Assembly: GCF_900099825.1 (NCBI RefSeq)
Contig: NZ_LT629693.1
Coordinates: 4,847,001-4,911,000 of the forward strand
Origin: Bradyrhizobium ottawaense
Lineage (GTDB): Bacteria > Pseudomonadota > Alphaproteobacteria > Rhizobiales > Xanthobacteraceae
Reading direction: 5' to 3'
DNA length: 64,000 bases
Every line of letters starts with the position of its first letter. Within the stretch, counting starts at the first letter, position 1. The position numbers were made by a program, and so were the translations under genes. The notes beneath the pieces were generated by a model. That model searched no databases. It was not told where the DNA came from and worked only from the letters and a program-made list of their open reading frames with translations. Of the stretch, positions 10,499-19,301 are shown piece after piece.

Positions 10499-10878
10499 GC
10501 GAGCCGATCTGGCTCGATGTCGACGAAGTTGTCGACATGCATGCCGAGCAACTGGCGATATTCGGTGGACCGGAAGGCATCCGGGATCGGGGCCTTCTCG
10601 AGTCGGCGGTCCTGCGGCCAGTCAACCAACGGAATTACCGGCAAAAGGATATGGCTGCACTCGCCGCAGCCTACGCGTTTGGTCTCGCCCGTAACCATGC
10701 GCTTATGGACGGCAACAAGCGTATCGCGTTCCATGCCATGATGGTCTTCTTGCGCGGCAACGACATACCTTTTGCCCCCGAGCCAGCGCATGCCACCGCG
10801 ATCATCCTCTCCCTCGCCGCGGGCGAGGTGAGTGAGGAAAGCCTGACCCGCTGGATCCGCGACAATTGGCCCGCATAG
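10495..10878 (+). CDS. Doc/Fic-type toxin (death-on-curing family)
   Basis: This 127-residue protein has the Fic-fold active-site loop HALMDGNKR at residues 68-76 and GGPEGIRDRGLLESAV near the N-terminus, a mark of the Doc branch. Phage P1 Doc phosphorylates elongation factor Tu; other Fic proteins transfer AMP. Which of these this one does is not visible. The third loop position is Leu where Phe is usual, while the catalytic His, Asn, Lys and Arg are kept. It is coupled to the AbrB antitoxin by a four-base overlap. Classical Doc pairs with Phd, so AbrB pairing is a partner swap, one seen widely in bacterial genomes. Confidence 0.88.
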   Translation: MSEPIWLDVDEVVDMHAEQLAIFGGPEGIRDRGLLESAVLRPVNQRNYRQKDMAALAAAYAFGLARNHALMDGNKRIAFHAMMVFLRGNDIPFAPEPAHATAIILSLAAGEVSEESLTRWIRDNWPA

Positions 10879-10989
10879 CCTAGCAAATAGGCAACGCCGG
10901 ATCTGTACAAAAAGACAGCATCGGCGTTGCCCTCTCAATCGCTTTGCGGTAATTGCACGCCAGATTTCGATCTTTGACTGGGGACACCG

Positions 10990-11142
10990 ATGGCTGACCA
11001 TAACGAAGTTGCCTACACCACCGCCGACGGCAACGACTATCCGGCCCATGAGCAGACCTATGAAGGTTTCGTCATGCTGGTCAAATACGGCACCGCGGCC
11101 GTCGTCATCATCGTCGCCCTGATGGGCTTTTTCCTGACCTGA
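10990..11142 (+). CDS. aa3-type cytochrome c oxidase subunit IV (50 residues)
   Basis: This very small membrane protein, MADHNEVAYTTADG through the C-terminal helix VVIIVALMGFFLT, matches the bacterial COX4_pro_2 type: a short polar N-terminus (about 28 residues) and one transmembrane helix. The family is an accessory subunit of aa3 oxidases in alphaproteobacteria. The main oxidase genes are not in the window. It sits just upstream of the transhydrogenase operon, an arrangement I recall as common in Bradyrhizobium. A GGGGACACCG stretch precedes the ATG. Confidence 0.82.
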   Translation: MADHNEVAYTTADGNDYPAHEQTYEGFVMLVKYGTAAVVIIVALMGFFLT

Positions 11143-11279
11143 TTCCCCGCATGCTGCGCTGCCAATGAGGGCGGCGATCCGAAAATTTGCATCTCATCCG
11201 GTTGCGAAACCGGTTTCCTAGCTGGCGGAAATAACGCTAGTTTGCTTGCGCGCGCGCTCCTCGCGCCGCCGGAGGCCCC

Positions 11280-12407
11280 ATGAAGATTGCCGTTGCCAAG
11301 GAAATCGATCCGTCCGAGCCGCGGGTTGCCGCTTCGCCCGACACCGTGAAGAAATTCAAGGCGCTGGGTGTCGATATCGCGATCGAGCCGGGCGCGGGCA
11401 TCAAGTCGGGCCTGCCGGACTCCGAATTCACGGTGGTCGGCGCCACCGTCAGCGCCGATGCCCTGAAGGATGCCGACATCATCATCAAGGTGAAGCGGCC
11501 GGAGGCCTCGGAGCTTGCGCAGTACAAGCGCGGCGCGCTGGTCATCGCCATCATGGATCCCTATGGCAACGATGCCGCGCTGAAGGCGATGGCGGACGCC
11601 GGCATCTCGGCGTTTGCGATGGAATTGATGCCGCGCATCACCCGCGCGCAGGTGATGGACGTGCTGTCGAGCCAGGCCAACCTTGCGGGTTATCGCGCCG
11701 TGATCGAGGCGGCGGAAGCTTTCGGCCGCGCCTTCCCGATGATGATGACGGCGGCCGGCACCATTCCGGCAGCAAAGGTCTTCGTGATGGGTGTCGGCGT
11801 TGCCGGCCTGCAGGCGATCGCAACCGCGCGGCGGCTGGGTGCCGTCGTCACCGCGACCGACGTGCGGCCGGCGACGAAAGAGCAGGTTGAATCGCTCGGC
11901 GCCAAATTCCTTGCGGTCGAGGACGAGGAGTTCAAGAACGCCCAGACCGCCGGCGGCTACGCCAAGGAAATGTCGAAAGAGTACCAGGCCAAGCAGGCCG
12001 CACTCACCGCGGAACATGTCAAGAAACAGGACATCGTGATCACGACCGCCCTGATCCCGGGCCGGCCGGCGCCGAAGCTCGTCAGCGCCGAAATGGTGAA
12101 GTCGATGAAGCCCGGTTCGGTGCTGGTCGATCTTGCCGTCGAACGCGGCGGCAATGTCGAGGGTGCCAAGGCCGGTGAGGTCGCGGACGTCGATGGCATC
12201 AAGATCGTCGGCTACACCAACGTCGCCGGCCGCGTCGCGCAATCGGCCTCGAGCCTTTACGCGCGCAACCTGTTTAACTTCATCGAGACCATGATCGACA
12301 AGCCCAACAAGGCGCTCGCGGTCAATTGGGACGACGAACTAGTGAAAGCTACCGTCCTGACCAAGGACGGCGCCGTCATCCACCCGAACTTCCAGCCGAA
12401 AGCGTAA
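11280..12407 (+). CDS. pntAA: NAD(P) transhydrogenase subunit alpha part 1
   Basis: This 375-residue soluble NAD(H)-binding domain (dI) of proton-translocating transhydrogenase transfers hydride between NADH and NADP+ using the proton gradient. It shows the N-terminal AlaDh/PNT motif ([17 protein letters not shown]) and the Rossmann signature [17 protein letters not shown] near residue 170. The split subunit form (PntAA, PntAB, PntB) is typical of alphaproteobacteria such as Rhodospirillum. It is the first gene of a three-gene operon; pntAB begins 11 bases after its stop. Confidence 0.95.
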   Translation: MKIAVAKEIDPSEPRVAASPDTVKKFKALGVDIAIEPGAGIKSGLPDSEFTVVGATVSADALKDADIIIKVKRPEASELAQYKRGALVIAIMDPYGNDAALKAMADAGISAFAMELMPRITRAQVMDVLSSQANLAGYRAVIEAAEAFGRAFPMMMTAAGTIPAAKVFVMGVGVAGLQAIATARRLGAVVTATDVRPATKEQVESLGAKFLAVEDEEFKNAQTAGGYAKEMSKEYQAKQAALTAEHVKKQDIVITTALIPGRPAPKLVSAEMVKSMKPGSVLVDLAVERGGNVEGAKAGEVADVDGIKIVGYTNVAGRVAQSASSLYARNLFNFIETMIDKPNKALAVNWDDELVKATVLTKDGAVIHPNFQPKA

Positions 12408-12418
12408 GGAGAGAAGCC

Positions 12419-12736
12419 ATGGAGCACATCGCCCAAGTCGTCGATCCCTTTGTATTCCGGCTGTCGATTTTCGTCCTCGCCGTGTTCGTCGGCTACTTCG
12501 TGGTCTGGTCGGTGACGCCTGCGCTGCATACGCCGCTGATGTCGGTGACGAACGCGATCTCCTCGGTGATCGTGGTCGGCGCGCTGCTCGCGGTCGGCGT
12601 CGGCATGATCTCGAGCGGCTCGGGCTGGGCGCGGGGCTTCGGCTTCATCGCGCTGATCTTCGCCTGCGTGAATATTTTCGGCGGCTTTCTTGTCACCCAG
12701 CGCATGCTGGCGATGTACAAGAAGAAGGCCAAGTGA
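12419..12736 (+). CDS. pntAB: NAD(P) transhydrogenase subunit alpha part 2
   Basis: This 105-residue membrane subunit contributes part of the proton channel (domain II). Three to four hydrophobic helices are visible (from [18 protein letters not shown] to [17 protein letters not shown]). It starts at ATG 12419 after GGAGAGAAGCC, an easily recognised ribosome binding site. A longer upstream reading of the frame overlaps pntAA and is not needed. Confidence 0.94.
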   Translation: MEHIAQVVDPFVFRLSIFVLAVFVGYFVVWSVTPALHTPLMSVTNAISSVIVVGALLAVGVGMISSGSGWARGFGFIALIFACVNIFGGFLVTQRMLAMYKKKAK

Positions 12737-12800
12737 GCTCAAGTGAGATGACGATGGGTGGCGTGCACCTCGTGGTGACGAACACAATGGGGACCTCTAG

Positions 12801-14198
12801 ATGAACGCCAATCTGGCCGCAGTATTCTATCTCATCGCCGGCGTCCTGTTCATCCTGGCGCTGCGCGGGTTGTCCAGTCCCGCCTCGTCGCGTCAGGGCA
12901 ATTTCTTCGGCATGATCGGCATGGCGATCGCGGTCGCGACCACGCTCGCCAGTCATCCGCCGGCGGACGGCCTTGCCTGGATCCTGGTCATTCTCGGCAT
13001 CGCCATCGGCGGCAGCGTCGGCGCCGTGATCGCGCGCCGAGTGCCGATGACCTCGATGCCGGAACTGGTCGCAGCGTTCCACTCGCTGGTCGGCATGGCC
13101 GCGGTGCTGGTCGCCGCCGGCGCGTTCTACGCGCCTGAGGCGTTCGACATCGGGACGCCCGGACACATCCACGCCCAGAGCCTGGTCGAAATGTCGCTCG
13201 GCGTCGCCATCGGCGCCTTGACGTTTACCGGCTCGGTGATCGCGTTCCTGAAATTGTCGGGCCGCATGAGCGGTGCGCCGATCATCCTGCCTGCTCGTCA
13301 CATCATCAACATCGCGCTAGGGCTGGCGCTGGTGTTCTTTATCGTCGGCCTCGTGATCTCGGGCAGCGCGCTCGACTTCTGGCTGATCACGATCCTGGCG
13401 CTGGTGCTCGGCGCGCTCCTGATCATCCCGATCGGCGGCGCCGACATGCCGGTCGTGATCTCGATGCTGAACTCCTATTCCGGCTGGGCCGCGGCCGGTA
13501 TCGGCTTCACGCTGGGTAACTCGGCGCTGATCATCACCGGCGCGCTGGTCGGCTCCTCCGGCGCGATCCTGTCCTACATCATGTGCCACGCGATGAACCG
13601 TTCCTTCATCTCGGTCATCCTCGGCGGCTTCGGCGGCGAAACCGCCGTGGCCGGCGGTGGCGGCGGTGAACAGAAGCCCGTCAAGCTCGGCTCGGCCGAC
13701 GACGCGGCGTTCATCATGAAGAATGCGCAGAAGGTCATCATCGTGCCCGGCTACGGCATGGCGGTGGCGCAGGCCCAGCACGCGTTGCGCGAAATGGGCG
13801 ACATCCTGAAGAAGGAAGGCGTCGAGGTGAAGTACGCGATTCATCCCGTCGCAGGCCGTATGCCCGGCCACATGAACGTGCTGCTGGCGGAAGCCAACGT
13901 GCCCTATGACGAAGTGTTCGAGCTCGAGGACATCAACTCCGAATTCGCGCAGGCGGACATCGCCTTCGTGATCGGCGCCAACGACGTCACCAATCCCGCG
14001 GCCGAAGACGACAAGACCTCGCCGATCTACGGCATGCCGGTGCTGCAGGTCTGGAAGGCCGGCACCGTGATGTTCATCAAGCGCTCGCTGGCCTCGGGCT
14101 ATGCCGGCATCGACAATCCCCTGTTCTACCGTGACAACACCATGATGCTGCTCGGCGACGCCAAGAAGGTCACCGAGAGCATCGTCAAGGCGATGTAG
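12801..14198 (+). CDS. pntB: NAD(P) transhydrogenase subunit beta
   Basis: This 465-residue protein combines the rest of the membrane domain (about eight to nine helices, residues 1-270) with the NADP(H)-binding domain III (residues 290-465), whose GYGMAVAQAQHALREM and GANDVTNPAAEDD motifs bind NADP. With PntAA and PntAB it supplies NADPH. It is 64 bases downstream of pntAB, close enough for one transcript. Confidence 0.96.
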   Translation: MNANLAAVFYLIAGVLFILALRGLSSPASSRQGNFFGMIGMAIAVATTLASHPPADGLAWILVILGIAIGGSVGAVIARRVPMTSMPELVAAFHSLVGMAAVLVAAGAFYAPEAFDIGTPGHIHAQSLVEMSLGVAIGALTFTGSVIAFLKLSGRMSGAPIILPARHIINIALGLALVFFIVGLVISGSALDFWLITILALVLGALLIIPIGGADMPVVISMLNSYSGWAAAGIGFTLGNSALIITGALVGSSGAILSYIMCHAMNRSFISVILGGFGGETAVAGGGGGEQKPVKLGSADDAAFIMKNAQKVIIVPGYGMAVAQAQHALREMGDILKKEGVEVKYAIHPVAGRMPGHMNVLLAEANVPYDEVFELEDINSEFAQADIAFVIGANDVTNPAAEDDKTSPIYGMPVLQVWKAGTVMFIKRSLASGYAGIDNPLFYRDNTMMLLGDAKKVTESIVKAM

Positions 14199-14220
14199 GA
14201 TCCAACGGCGGACGGGACTG

Positions 14221-15027
14221 ATGACCGTCCTGAAATGGCTCCTGATCGTCATTTCCATCGGTTATGCCGGCGGTCTCGTTGCGCTGTTCTTCGCGCAGCG
14301 CTCGTTTCTGTTTCCGGTTCCGACCGTGGCGCGCACTTCGCCACAGCAGGCGGGCTTTGGCGAAGCGGAAGAGCATGTCATGGATACGGCGGACGGTGAG
14401 AAGGTCATCGTCTGGCACGTTCCGGCAAAGCCCGGCCATCCCGTCGTTCTCTACTTCCACGGCAACGGCGATTTTCTCGCCGGCTTCTTCGGCCGCTTTC
14501 ACGACCTGATCGCGGATGGCATCGGCGTCGTCGCGCTGTCCTACCGCGGCTATGCCGGCTCGAGCGGGCAGCCGAGCGAGCGCGGACTGCTGAGCGATGC
14601 CGCGGCGGCCTACGCCTTCGCCGTGGCGCGCTATGACGCCGCCAGGATCGTTGCGTGGGGTTTTTCGCTCGGCACCGGTGTCGCGGTGGCGCTGGCCGCA
14701 GACAGGCCGGTCGGTCGGCTGATCCTGGAAGCGCCCTATACCTCGACGGCGGATGTGGCTGCGTCGCTGTTCTGGTTCATGCCGGTGCGCTTCGTGATGC
14801 GGGACCAGTTTCGCTCCGACGAGCGCATCGGGCGGGTCACGGTTCCGCTTCTGATCATGCATGGCGAGCGCGATCCGGCCATCCCGATTCGTTTTGGCGA
14901 ACGGCTGTTTTCCCTGGCGCATGAGCCGAAGCAATTCGTCCGCTTTCCCGAAGGCGGCCACGAAAACCTGCAGAATTTTGGCGCCATTGAAACCGCGCGG
15001 CATTTCATCAATGCCGTAAGCGGTTGA
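14221..15027 (+). CDS. Alpha/beta-hydrolase with N-terminal membrane anchor
   Basis: This 268-residue protein belongs to the serine aminopeptidase/BEM46-like alpha/beta-hydrolase group. It has an N-terminal hydrophobic helix (residues 1-25), an oxyanion region VLYFHGNGDF, the nucleophile elbow GFSLGTG, an acid in HGERDPAIP and the catalytic His in EGGHENL. The substrate is not predictable. It starts 22 bases after pntB on the same strand and may be cotranscribed, though a functional link is unlikely. Confidence 0.85.
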   Translation: MTVLKWLLIVISIGYAGGLVALFFAQRSFLFPVPTVARTSPQQAGFGEAEEHVMDTADGEKVIVWHVPAKPGHPVVLYFHGNGDFLAGFFGRFHDLIADGIGVVALSYRGYAGSSGQPSERGLLSDAAAAYAFAVARYDAARIVAWGFSLGTGVAVALAADRPVGRLILEAPYTSTADVAASLFWFMPVRFVMRDQFRSDERIGRVTVPLLIMHGERDPAIPIRFGERLFSLAHEPKQFVRFPEGGHENLQNFGAIETARHFINAVSG

Positions 15028-15059
15028 CGGCTGCTATGGTTGGCGCATCGTACGCCAAA

Positions 15060-15156
15060 GCGTTTTCCAGCGAAGTGGAAACCGGTTCGCGTCAAGAAAA
15101 CGCGTTAAATCAAAACTTGGAGCCCCTTCCGATTCGATCGGAACGGAAGGGGCTCC
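15060..15156. repeat. Compound palindromic repeat (GCGTTTTC element plus hairpin)
   Basis: The first half (15060-15104) begins GCGTTTTCCAGCGAAGTGG and ends AAGAAAACGCG, so its ends are inverted. The second half (15119-15156) is a hairpin with 12-base perfect arms GGAGCCCCTTCC and GGAAGGGGCTCC. It fills the gap between the hydrolase and antiporter genes. Two related elements lie at 17753-17880. Confidence 0.85.
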
Positions 15157-15182
15157 AGTGAGACCTTTGAGGATTTGATCGC

Positions 15183-16280
15183 ATGAGCGCACACGGACCG
15201 ATGCCGAGATCGTCGTGGATATTTCCAGCACTCGCGGTCGCGCTCTTTGCCGTCGCCACCGGCCTCGGATTGACGTTCACGCCGTCGGCGGCCGGGCTGG
15301 TGTTCGCGGCCGCGCTGCTGGCGATCCTGTTCGGGACGGTGTTCGCGGCCGTGCATCATGCCGAGGTCATCGCCGAGCGGATCGGCGAGCCCTATGGCAC
15401 GCTGCTGCTGACGCTCGCCGTCACCATCATCGAGGTCGCGCTGATCGCAACCATCATGCTCGGCGACAAGCCGGTTCCGGCGCTCGCCCGCGACACCGTT
15501 TTCGCGGTTGTCATGATCGTGTGCAACGGCCTCGCCGGCCTCTGCATCTTCATTGGCGGGCTACGTTTCAAGGAGCAGGATTTTCAGGTCTCGGGCGCCA
15601 ACCTGTATCTCAGCGTGCTGTTCGTGATGGCGACGATCACGCTGATCATGCCCAATTACACCCTGACGGCGCCGGGGCCGATCTATTCGGCGGCCCAGCT
15701 CGGCTTCGTCAGTGTCGTGACGCTGCTTCTCTACGGCGTTTTTCTCTACACCCAGACCATCCGGCATCGCGATTATTTCATCAATCAGGCGTCCGGCGCC
15801 AGCGACGACGGATCGCCGATGTCGAACCGGATGCTGGCGGTCAGCGTCGCGCTGCTGCTGGTCTCGCTGCTGGCAGTGGTGTTGCTGGCGAAGAAGTTCT
15901 CGCTGGTGGTCGATATCGCCATTGCCAGCATCGGGGCGCCGCCGGCCTTCGCGGGCGTCCTGGTCGCGCTGTTGATCCTGCTGCCGGAGAGCGTCGCCGC
16001 CGTTGCGGCGGCCCGCAAGAACGACCTGCAGAAGAGCATCAACCTCGCGCTCGGCTCCTCGCTCGCCACCATCGGGCTGACCGTGCCGGCGGTGGCGGTT
16101 GCGGCCTACACGCTCGACAAGCAGCTGGTGCTCGGGCTCAACGCCCAGGAGATGGTGCTGCTGGTGCTGACCTTCATCATCAGCATGCTCACCTTCGGCA
16201 CCGGCCGCACCAATATCCTGTTCGGACTGGTGCATATGGTGGTGTTTGCCGTTTTCCTGTTCATGGTATTCGTGCCTTAA
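15183..16280 (+). CDS. ChaA-type Ca2+/H+ antiporter
   Basis: This 365-residue inner-membrane protein has about eleven hydrophobic segments. The two inverted cation-exchanger repeats show the acidic motifs TLAVTIIEVALIATIMLG (repeat 1) and LLPESVAAVAAARKNDLQ with NLALGSSLATIGLTVP (repeat 2). This fits the CaCA superfamily, closest to ChaA, exporting Ca2+ (possibly Na+ or K+) in exchange for protons. The ATG at 15183 follows the hairpin repeat. Confidence 0.9.
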   Translation: MSAHGPMPRSSWIFPALAVALFAVATGLGLTFTPSAAGLVFAAALLAILFGTVFAAVHHAEVIAERIGEPYGTLLLTLAVTIIEVALIATIMLGDKPVPALARDTVFAVVMIVCNGLAGLCIFIGGLRFKEQDFQVSGANLYLSVLFVMATITLIMPNYTLTAPGPIYSAAQLGFVSVVTLLLYGVFLYTQTIRHRDYFINQASGASDDGSPMSNRMLAVSVALLLVSLLAVVLLAKKFSLVVDIAIASIGAPPAFAGVLVALLILLPESVAAVAAARKNDLQKSINLALGSSLATIGLTVPAVAVAAYTLDKQLVLGLNAQEMVLLVLTFIISMLTFGTGRTNILFGLVHMVVFAVFLFMVFVP

Positions 16281-16326
16281 CGTCCCGGAAATTGCCCGTC
16301 CCGGGAATGATCTGGAGTGCCTCGCG

Positions 16327-16611
16327 ATGCTCAGCGCCAAATCCGATGTTCAGGTCGACACCGCCGAAGTCCGCGTCACCGAATGGCGGCTGGCGCCCGG
16401 CAGCGCAACCGGCCATCACACCCACGGCATGGACTACGTGATCGTGCCGGTGACTTCGGGCGAGATGACCATCGTGGCGCCCGACGGGACGCGGTCCAAG
16501 GCGCAACTTGGGGTCGGAAAGTCCTATTTCCGGAAAGCCGGCGTCGAGCATGACGTGCTCAACGAGACCGCGACCGAAATCGTGTTTCTGGAGGTCGAAC
16601 TGAAGCCCTGA
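16327..16611 (+). CDS. Small single-domain cupin protein
   Basis: This 94-residue protein is one cupin barrel. HHTHGMDYVIVPVTSGEM supplies candidate metal-binding His and Glu residues, and KAGVEHDVLNETATEIVFLEVEL forms the second motif. Function is unknown; such cupins include oxidoreductases, isomerases and sensors. The ATG at 16327 starts after the antiporter stop; a longer frame from 16246 would overlap the antiporter gene and adds no cupin sequence. Confidence 0.8.
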   Translation: MLSAKSDVQVDTAEVRVTEWRLAPGSATGHHTHGMDYVIVPVTSGEMTIVAPDGTRSKAQLGVGKSYFRKAGVEHDVLNETATEIVFLEVELKP

Positions 16612-16776
16612 ATCCCGGTCCGCGACCGGGTCGAGGGGGCAGGCGTCAAGTTCCCGGAACAGGTCCCGGGGACACGAAACGTTGCGGGGAAAAGCCAATT
16701 GCCACCGATCCGTCGCAGTTGATCCCTGAATATGCCCAGAAGTTCCCGCATCAAAGCCCCTCGGGGAGTGGCCGGA

Positions 16777-17742
16777 ATGCTGAATTACCTGAAGAAGTTT
16801 GCTTTGGACATCTTGCCCTCGGTGGCGGCGACGATCATCGGGGCGTATATCGTCAACCACTACATCGCGACCAAGCCGGGCGCCGAAGCGCCGGTCGCGG
16901 CCGCCGTATCGCCTGCCGCCCCCAAAGCTGTCGACCTGAAGGCCGCCGACGTCGGCAACCTCCCGGCTGCGGGTGTCAAGGCCAAGGGCGTTTCCGAAAA
17001 AAGCCTGATGGAGAAGACCGCCGCCGAACGGCCGACCGTGGTCGAAAAGGCGCAAGAAAAGGCGCAGGACAAAGCCCAAGATAAGGCCGAAACCAAGACC
17101 GAAGCCAAGACCGAAGCCAAGACCGAAGCGAAGGCTGACGTGAAGTCCGTCGACGCACCCGTCGAGACCGCCAGTATTCCCGCCGATCCGCGCCGCCATG
17201 CGGCCGCGCCGCGTGAAAAAATAAGGGTCGTGCTGCCGTCGCTGGTGCAGCCCGCGACGCCTGCCGCCGCTCCGGTTGCCACAGCGCCTGCGCCCGTTCC
17301 GCCGGTCGAGGCCGCGGTTGTGCCGGAAGAGCGCCGCGACGCCAACGATCTGGCGCGCGCCGCCATCGAGCGTCTGCGCGGCAATGGCGACACCGCACCG
17401 CGGGTGCAGGAGGCTTCGCGAACTGTCGATGCGCCGCACATCGTGACGGCGCCTGCAGTCGCCGCCCCCGCCGTGCGGCCGCTGCCGCCGCCGATCATGG
17501 TCTCGGCGCCCCCGGCGGATTCCTATGGTCAGGGCTCGGCGCCGCCGCGGCCGCCTTACGCGGCCAATGCCGGCGCCGCCGATCCGAGCCGTCCGACGCC
17601 GCCGGCCGACATTCCGGTTTCACGGCCGCTCGACCTGCGTGCCGAGGTAGCGGAGCCGTCGGTACGCGAGCGCACCACGGCGGTTGCCGAAGACGTGCTG
17701 TCGACGGCGAAATCGCTGTTCCACGCCGTCCTGCCGAAATAA
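16777..17742 (+). CDS. Membrane-anchored low-complexity protein
   Basis: This 321-residue protein of unknown function has one transmembrane segment near the N-terminus (ILPSVAATIIGAYIVNHYI), followed by a long Ala/Pro/Lys/Glu-rich region with short tandem units such as KTEAKTEAKTEAK and EKAQEKAQDKAQDKAQ (residues 90-125), and a proline-rich C-terminal half. It is probably an envelope-spanning or disordered spacer protein. The start is ATG 16777, with GGGGAGTGG six bases upstream; an upstream ATG at 16732 is possible. I recognise no domain. Confidence 0.65.
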   Translation: MLNYLKKFALDILPSVAATIIGAYIVNHYIATKPGAEAPVAAAVSPAAPKAVDLKAADVGNLPAAGVKAKGVSEKSLMEKTAAERPTVVEKAQEKAQDKAQDKAETKTEAKTEAKTEAKADVKSVDAPVETASIPADPRRHAAAPREKIRVVLPSLVQPATPAAAPVATAPAPVPPVEAAVVPEERRDANDLARAAIERLRGNGDTAPRVQEASRTVDAPHIVTAPAVAAPAVRPLPPPIMVSAPPADSYGQGSAPPRPPYAANAGAADPSRPTPPADIPVSRPLDLRAEVAEPSVRERTTAVAEDVLSTAKSLFHAVLPK

Positions 17743-17752
17743 TCCAGCCGTA

Positions 17753-17880
17753 GCGTTTTCGAGCGAAGTGGTTTCCGGTTCGCGTAAAGAAAACGCGTCA
17801 AGAACAAGAGGCTATCGCGTTTTCGAGCGAAAGCCTGCCCCGGAATTGATTCGGGGTGGTTTGCGGTTCGCGGGAAGAAG
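17753..17880. repeat. Two adjacent GCGTTTTCGAGCGAA palindromic elements
   Basis: Copy one (17753-17797) starts GCGTTTTCGAGCGAAGTGG and ends AAGAAAACGCG. Copy two (17817-17880) starts GCGTTTTCGAGCGAAAGCC, carries an extra CCCCGGAATTGATTCGGGG hairpin, then returns to GGTTCGCGGGAAGAAGACC. Both are related to 15060-15104. They lie between convergent genes and may act as transcription ends. Confidence 0.85.
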
Positions 17881-17898
17881 ACCCTTCAATAACCAGAA

Positions 17899-18555
17899 CT
17901 AGCCGCCGGTGCGCGCGAGGCCGCTTCGCGCGCTTTCGTCCCTCGGGCGCAGCGCAAGCGCGCGGCTGTAGGAAGCGGATGCGTTGGCCTTGTCGCCCAG
18001 CCGCTCGTAGGCGGCGCCTCGGCTGGACCAGGCTTGCGCGCTGTTCGGATCGGCCTGTACCGCTTCGTCGAGATCGGCGACCGCTTCCTTGGCCTTGTCG
18101 AGCGCGAAGTAACTGTTCGCGCGGGCGAGCAGCGGCTCGGCCTTCTGCGGTGACAGGCCATTGGCCGCGGTGAAATCCTCGATCGCCTGCTGATGCTCTT
18201 TCTCGGACTGACGGATCAGGCCGCGCCCGTAGAGCGCCCGCACATTGTAGGGATCAAGCGCCAGCGCGCGCTCGAATTCGGCGAGCGCTTCCTCGTTGTT
18301 GCCGGATCTGGCGAGAACCTGACCGTGCGCGGCGTAGCCCTGGGCGTCGCTGACGCTGCGGGCGCTGATATTGTCGGTCGATTTTGTCTCGGCCTGCTGC
18401 TGCGGCTTTTCCTTATCCGGCCCCCACGATCCCAGGTCGAACGAGCATCCGCCAACAGGCAGCGAACATGCCATCGCCAGCAAGATGCTCGGCACCGGCG
18501 CGTGGCGCCAGAACCGCGAAACTCCGGACAAAAGCGGGGGCGCCGGGTGGGCCAT
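17899..18555 (-). CDS. TPR-repeat lipoprotein
   Basis: This 218-residue protein has a lipoprotein signal sequence (MAHPAPPLLSGVSRFWRH, then a hydrophobic core ending in the lipobox LPVGGC) and four to five tetratricopeptide repeats (from YAAHGQVLARSGNNEEALAEF through AASYSRALALRPRDESA). It should be an outer- or inner-membrane-anchored periplasmic scaffold, similar in form to NlpI or Pil/Tad-type TPR lipoproteins. The start is uncertain: the frame extends upstream to a GTG at 18666 and no clear ribosome binding site picks one. The ATG at 18555 gives a normal lipoprotein signal length. Confidence 0.75.
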   Translation of the reverse strand: MAHPAPPLLSGVSRFWRHAPVPSILLAMACSLPVGGCSFDLGSWGPDKEKPQQQAETKSTDNISARSVSDAQGYAAHGQVLARSGNNEEALAEFERALALDPYNVRALYGRGLIRQSEKEHQQAIEDFTAANGLSPQKAEPLLARANSYFALDKAKEAVADLDEAVQADPNSAQAWSSRGAAYERLGDKANASASYSRALALRPRDESARSGLARTGG

Positions 18556-18679
18556 TACGGGAAATGCTCGCGCGATCAATCCGGAATTGGTAGCCCGCCA
18601 TAGCGCAAAATGCATCAGCGGGTACGGCACAAAAGCCGAAACGAACTTTGCGCGTGGAACACGCACGATATCCAGGCAG

Positions 18680-18712
18680 AAAAAAATAACGCGGGCGCAA
18701 GGCCCGCGTTAT
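18680..18712 (-). terminator. Intrinsic terminator of the S21 gene
   Basis: Minus-strand reading gives GATAACGCGGGC, loop CTTGC, GCCCGCGTTAT, then a run of seven T. It begins 26 bases past the S21 stop codon. Stem and T-run are both strong. Confidence 0.88.
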
Positions 18713-18737
18713 CGAACTTCCAGATCCGTGGAATCAC

Positions 18738-19043
18738 TCAGCGCGGCGGGCGACCTGCGCCCGGGCCACCACGGCCGCCGCCAGCACCACCGCGCTCGGC
18801 ACCGGCACCAGCGCCGAACACCGGCTTCGGCTTCATCGGCAGCAGGCCTTCGCGCTGCAGCTTCTTGCGGGCCAGCTTGCGCGCGCGGCGCACGGCCTCG
18901 GCCTTTTCACGGGCCTTCTTCTCGGACGGCTTTTCGTAATGGCCGCGGAGCTTCATCTCGCGGAAAATACCCTCGCGCTGCATCTTCTTCTTCAGCGCCT
19001 TGAGGGCTTGGTCGACGTTGTTATCGCGGACGAGAACCTGCAC
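18738..19043 (-). CDS. rpsU: 30S ribosomal protein S21
   Basis: This 101-residue protein starts with the S21 core [20 protein letters not shown] and continues with a basic helix rich in Arg and Lys. It joins the small ribosomal subunit and helps mRNA selection. GTG at 19043 is the start: GAGGA lies seven bases upstream, and family members begin exactly here; the open frame upstream is spurious. The core of about 70 residues is followed by a Gly/Arg/Ala-rich tail (residues 75-101), longer than enterobacterial S21. Confidence 0.95.
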   Translation of the reverse strand: MQVLVRDNNVDQALKALKKKMQREGIFREMKLRGHYEKPSEKKAREKAEAVRRARKLARKKLQREGLLPMKPKPVFGAGAGAERGGAGGGRGGPGAGRPPR

Positions 19044-19301
19044 GCGGCATCCTCTTTCAATTGATCGGATAGGAATCTGGTAAAGCAAAGGGCTGGCGAA
19101 AGGCCTAGCCCTTAACCTGAAGGCGGGCATTTACCAGACAAAACCCGGAATGTCCACCTGAGAAGGCGGATTTGGACCGCGGAAAACCACGAAATTCCGA
19201 CCAAATTCGGCCCGTAGACCTCAGATTTGGGGGTTAGATATCTTCAACGGGGGCGTGTTAGTTTTCCGACGACTCAAAAAAGCACCACGGGGAGGGGCCC
19301 A

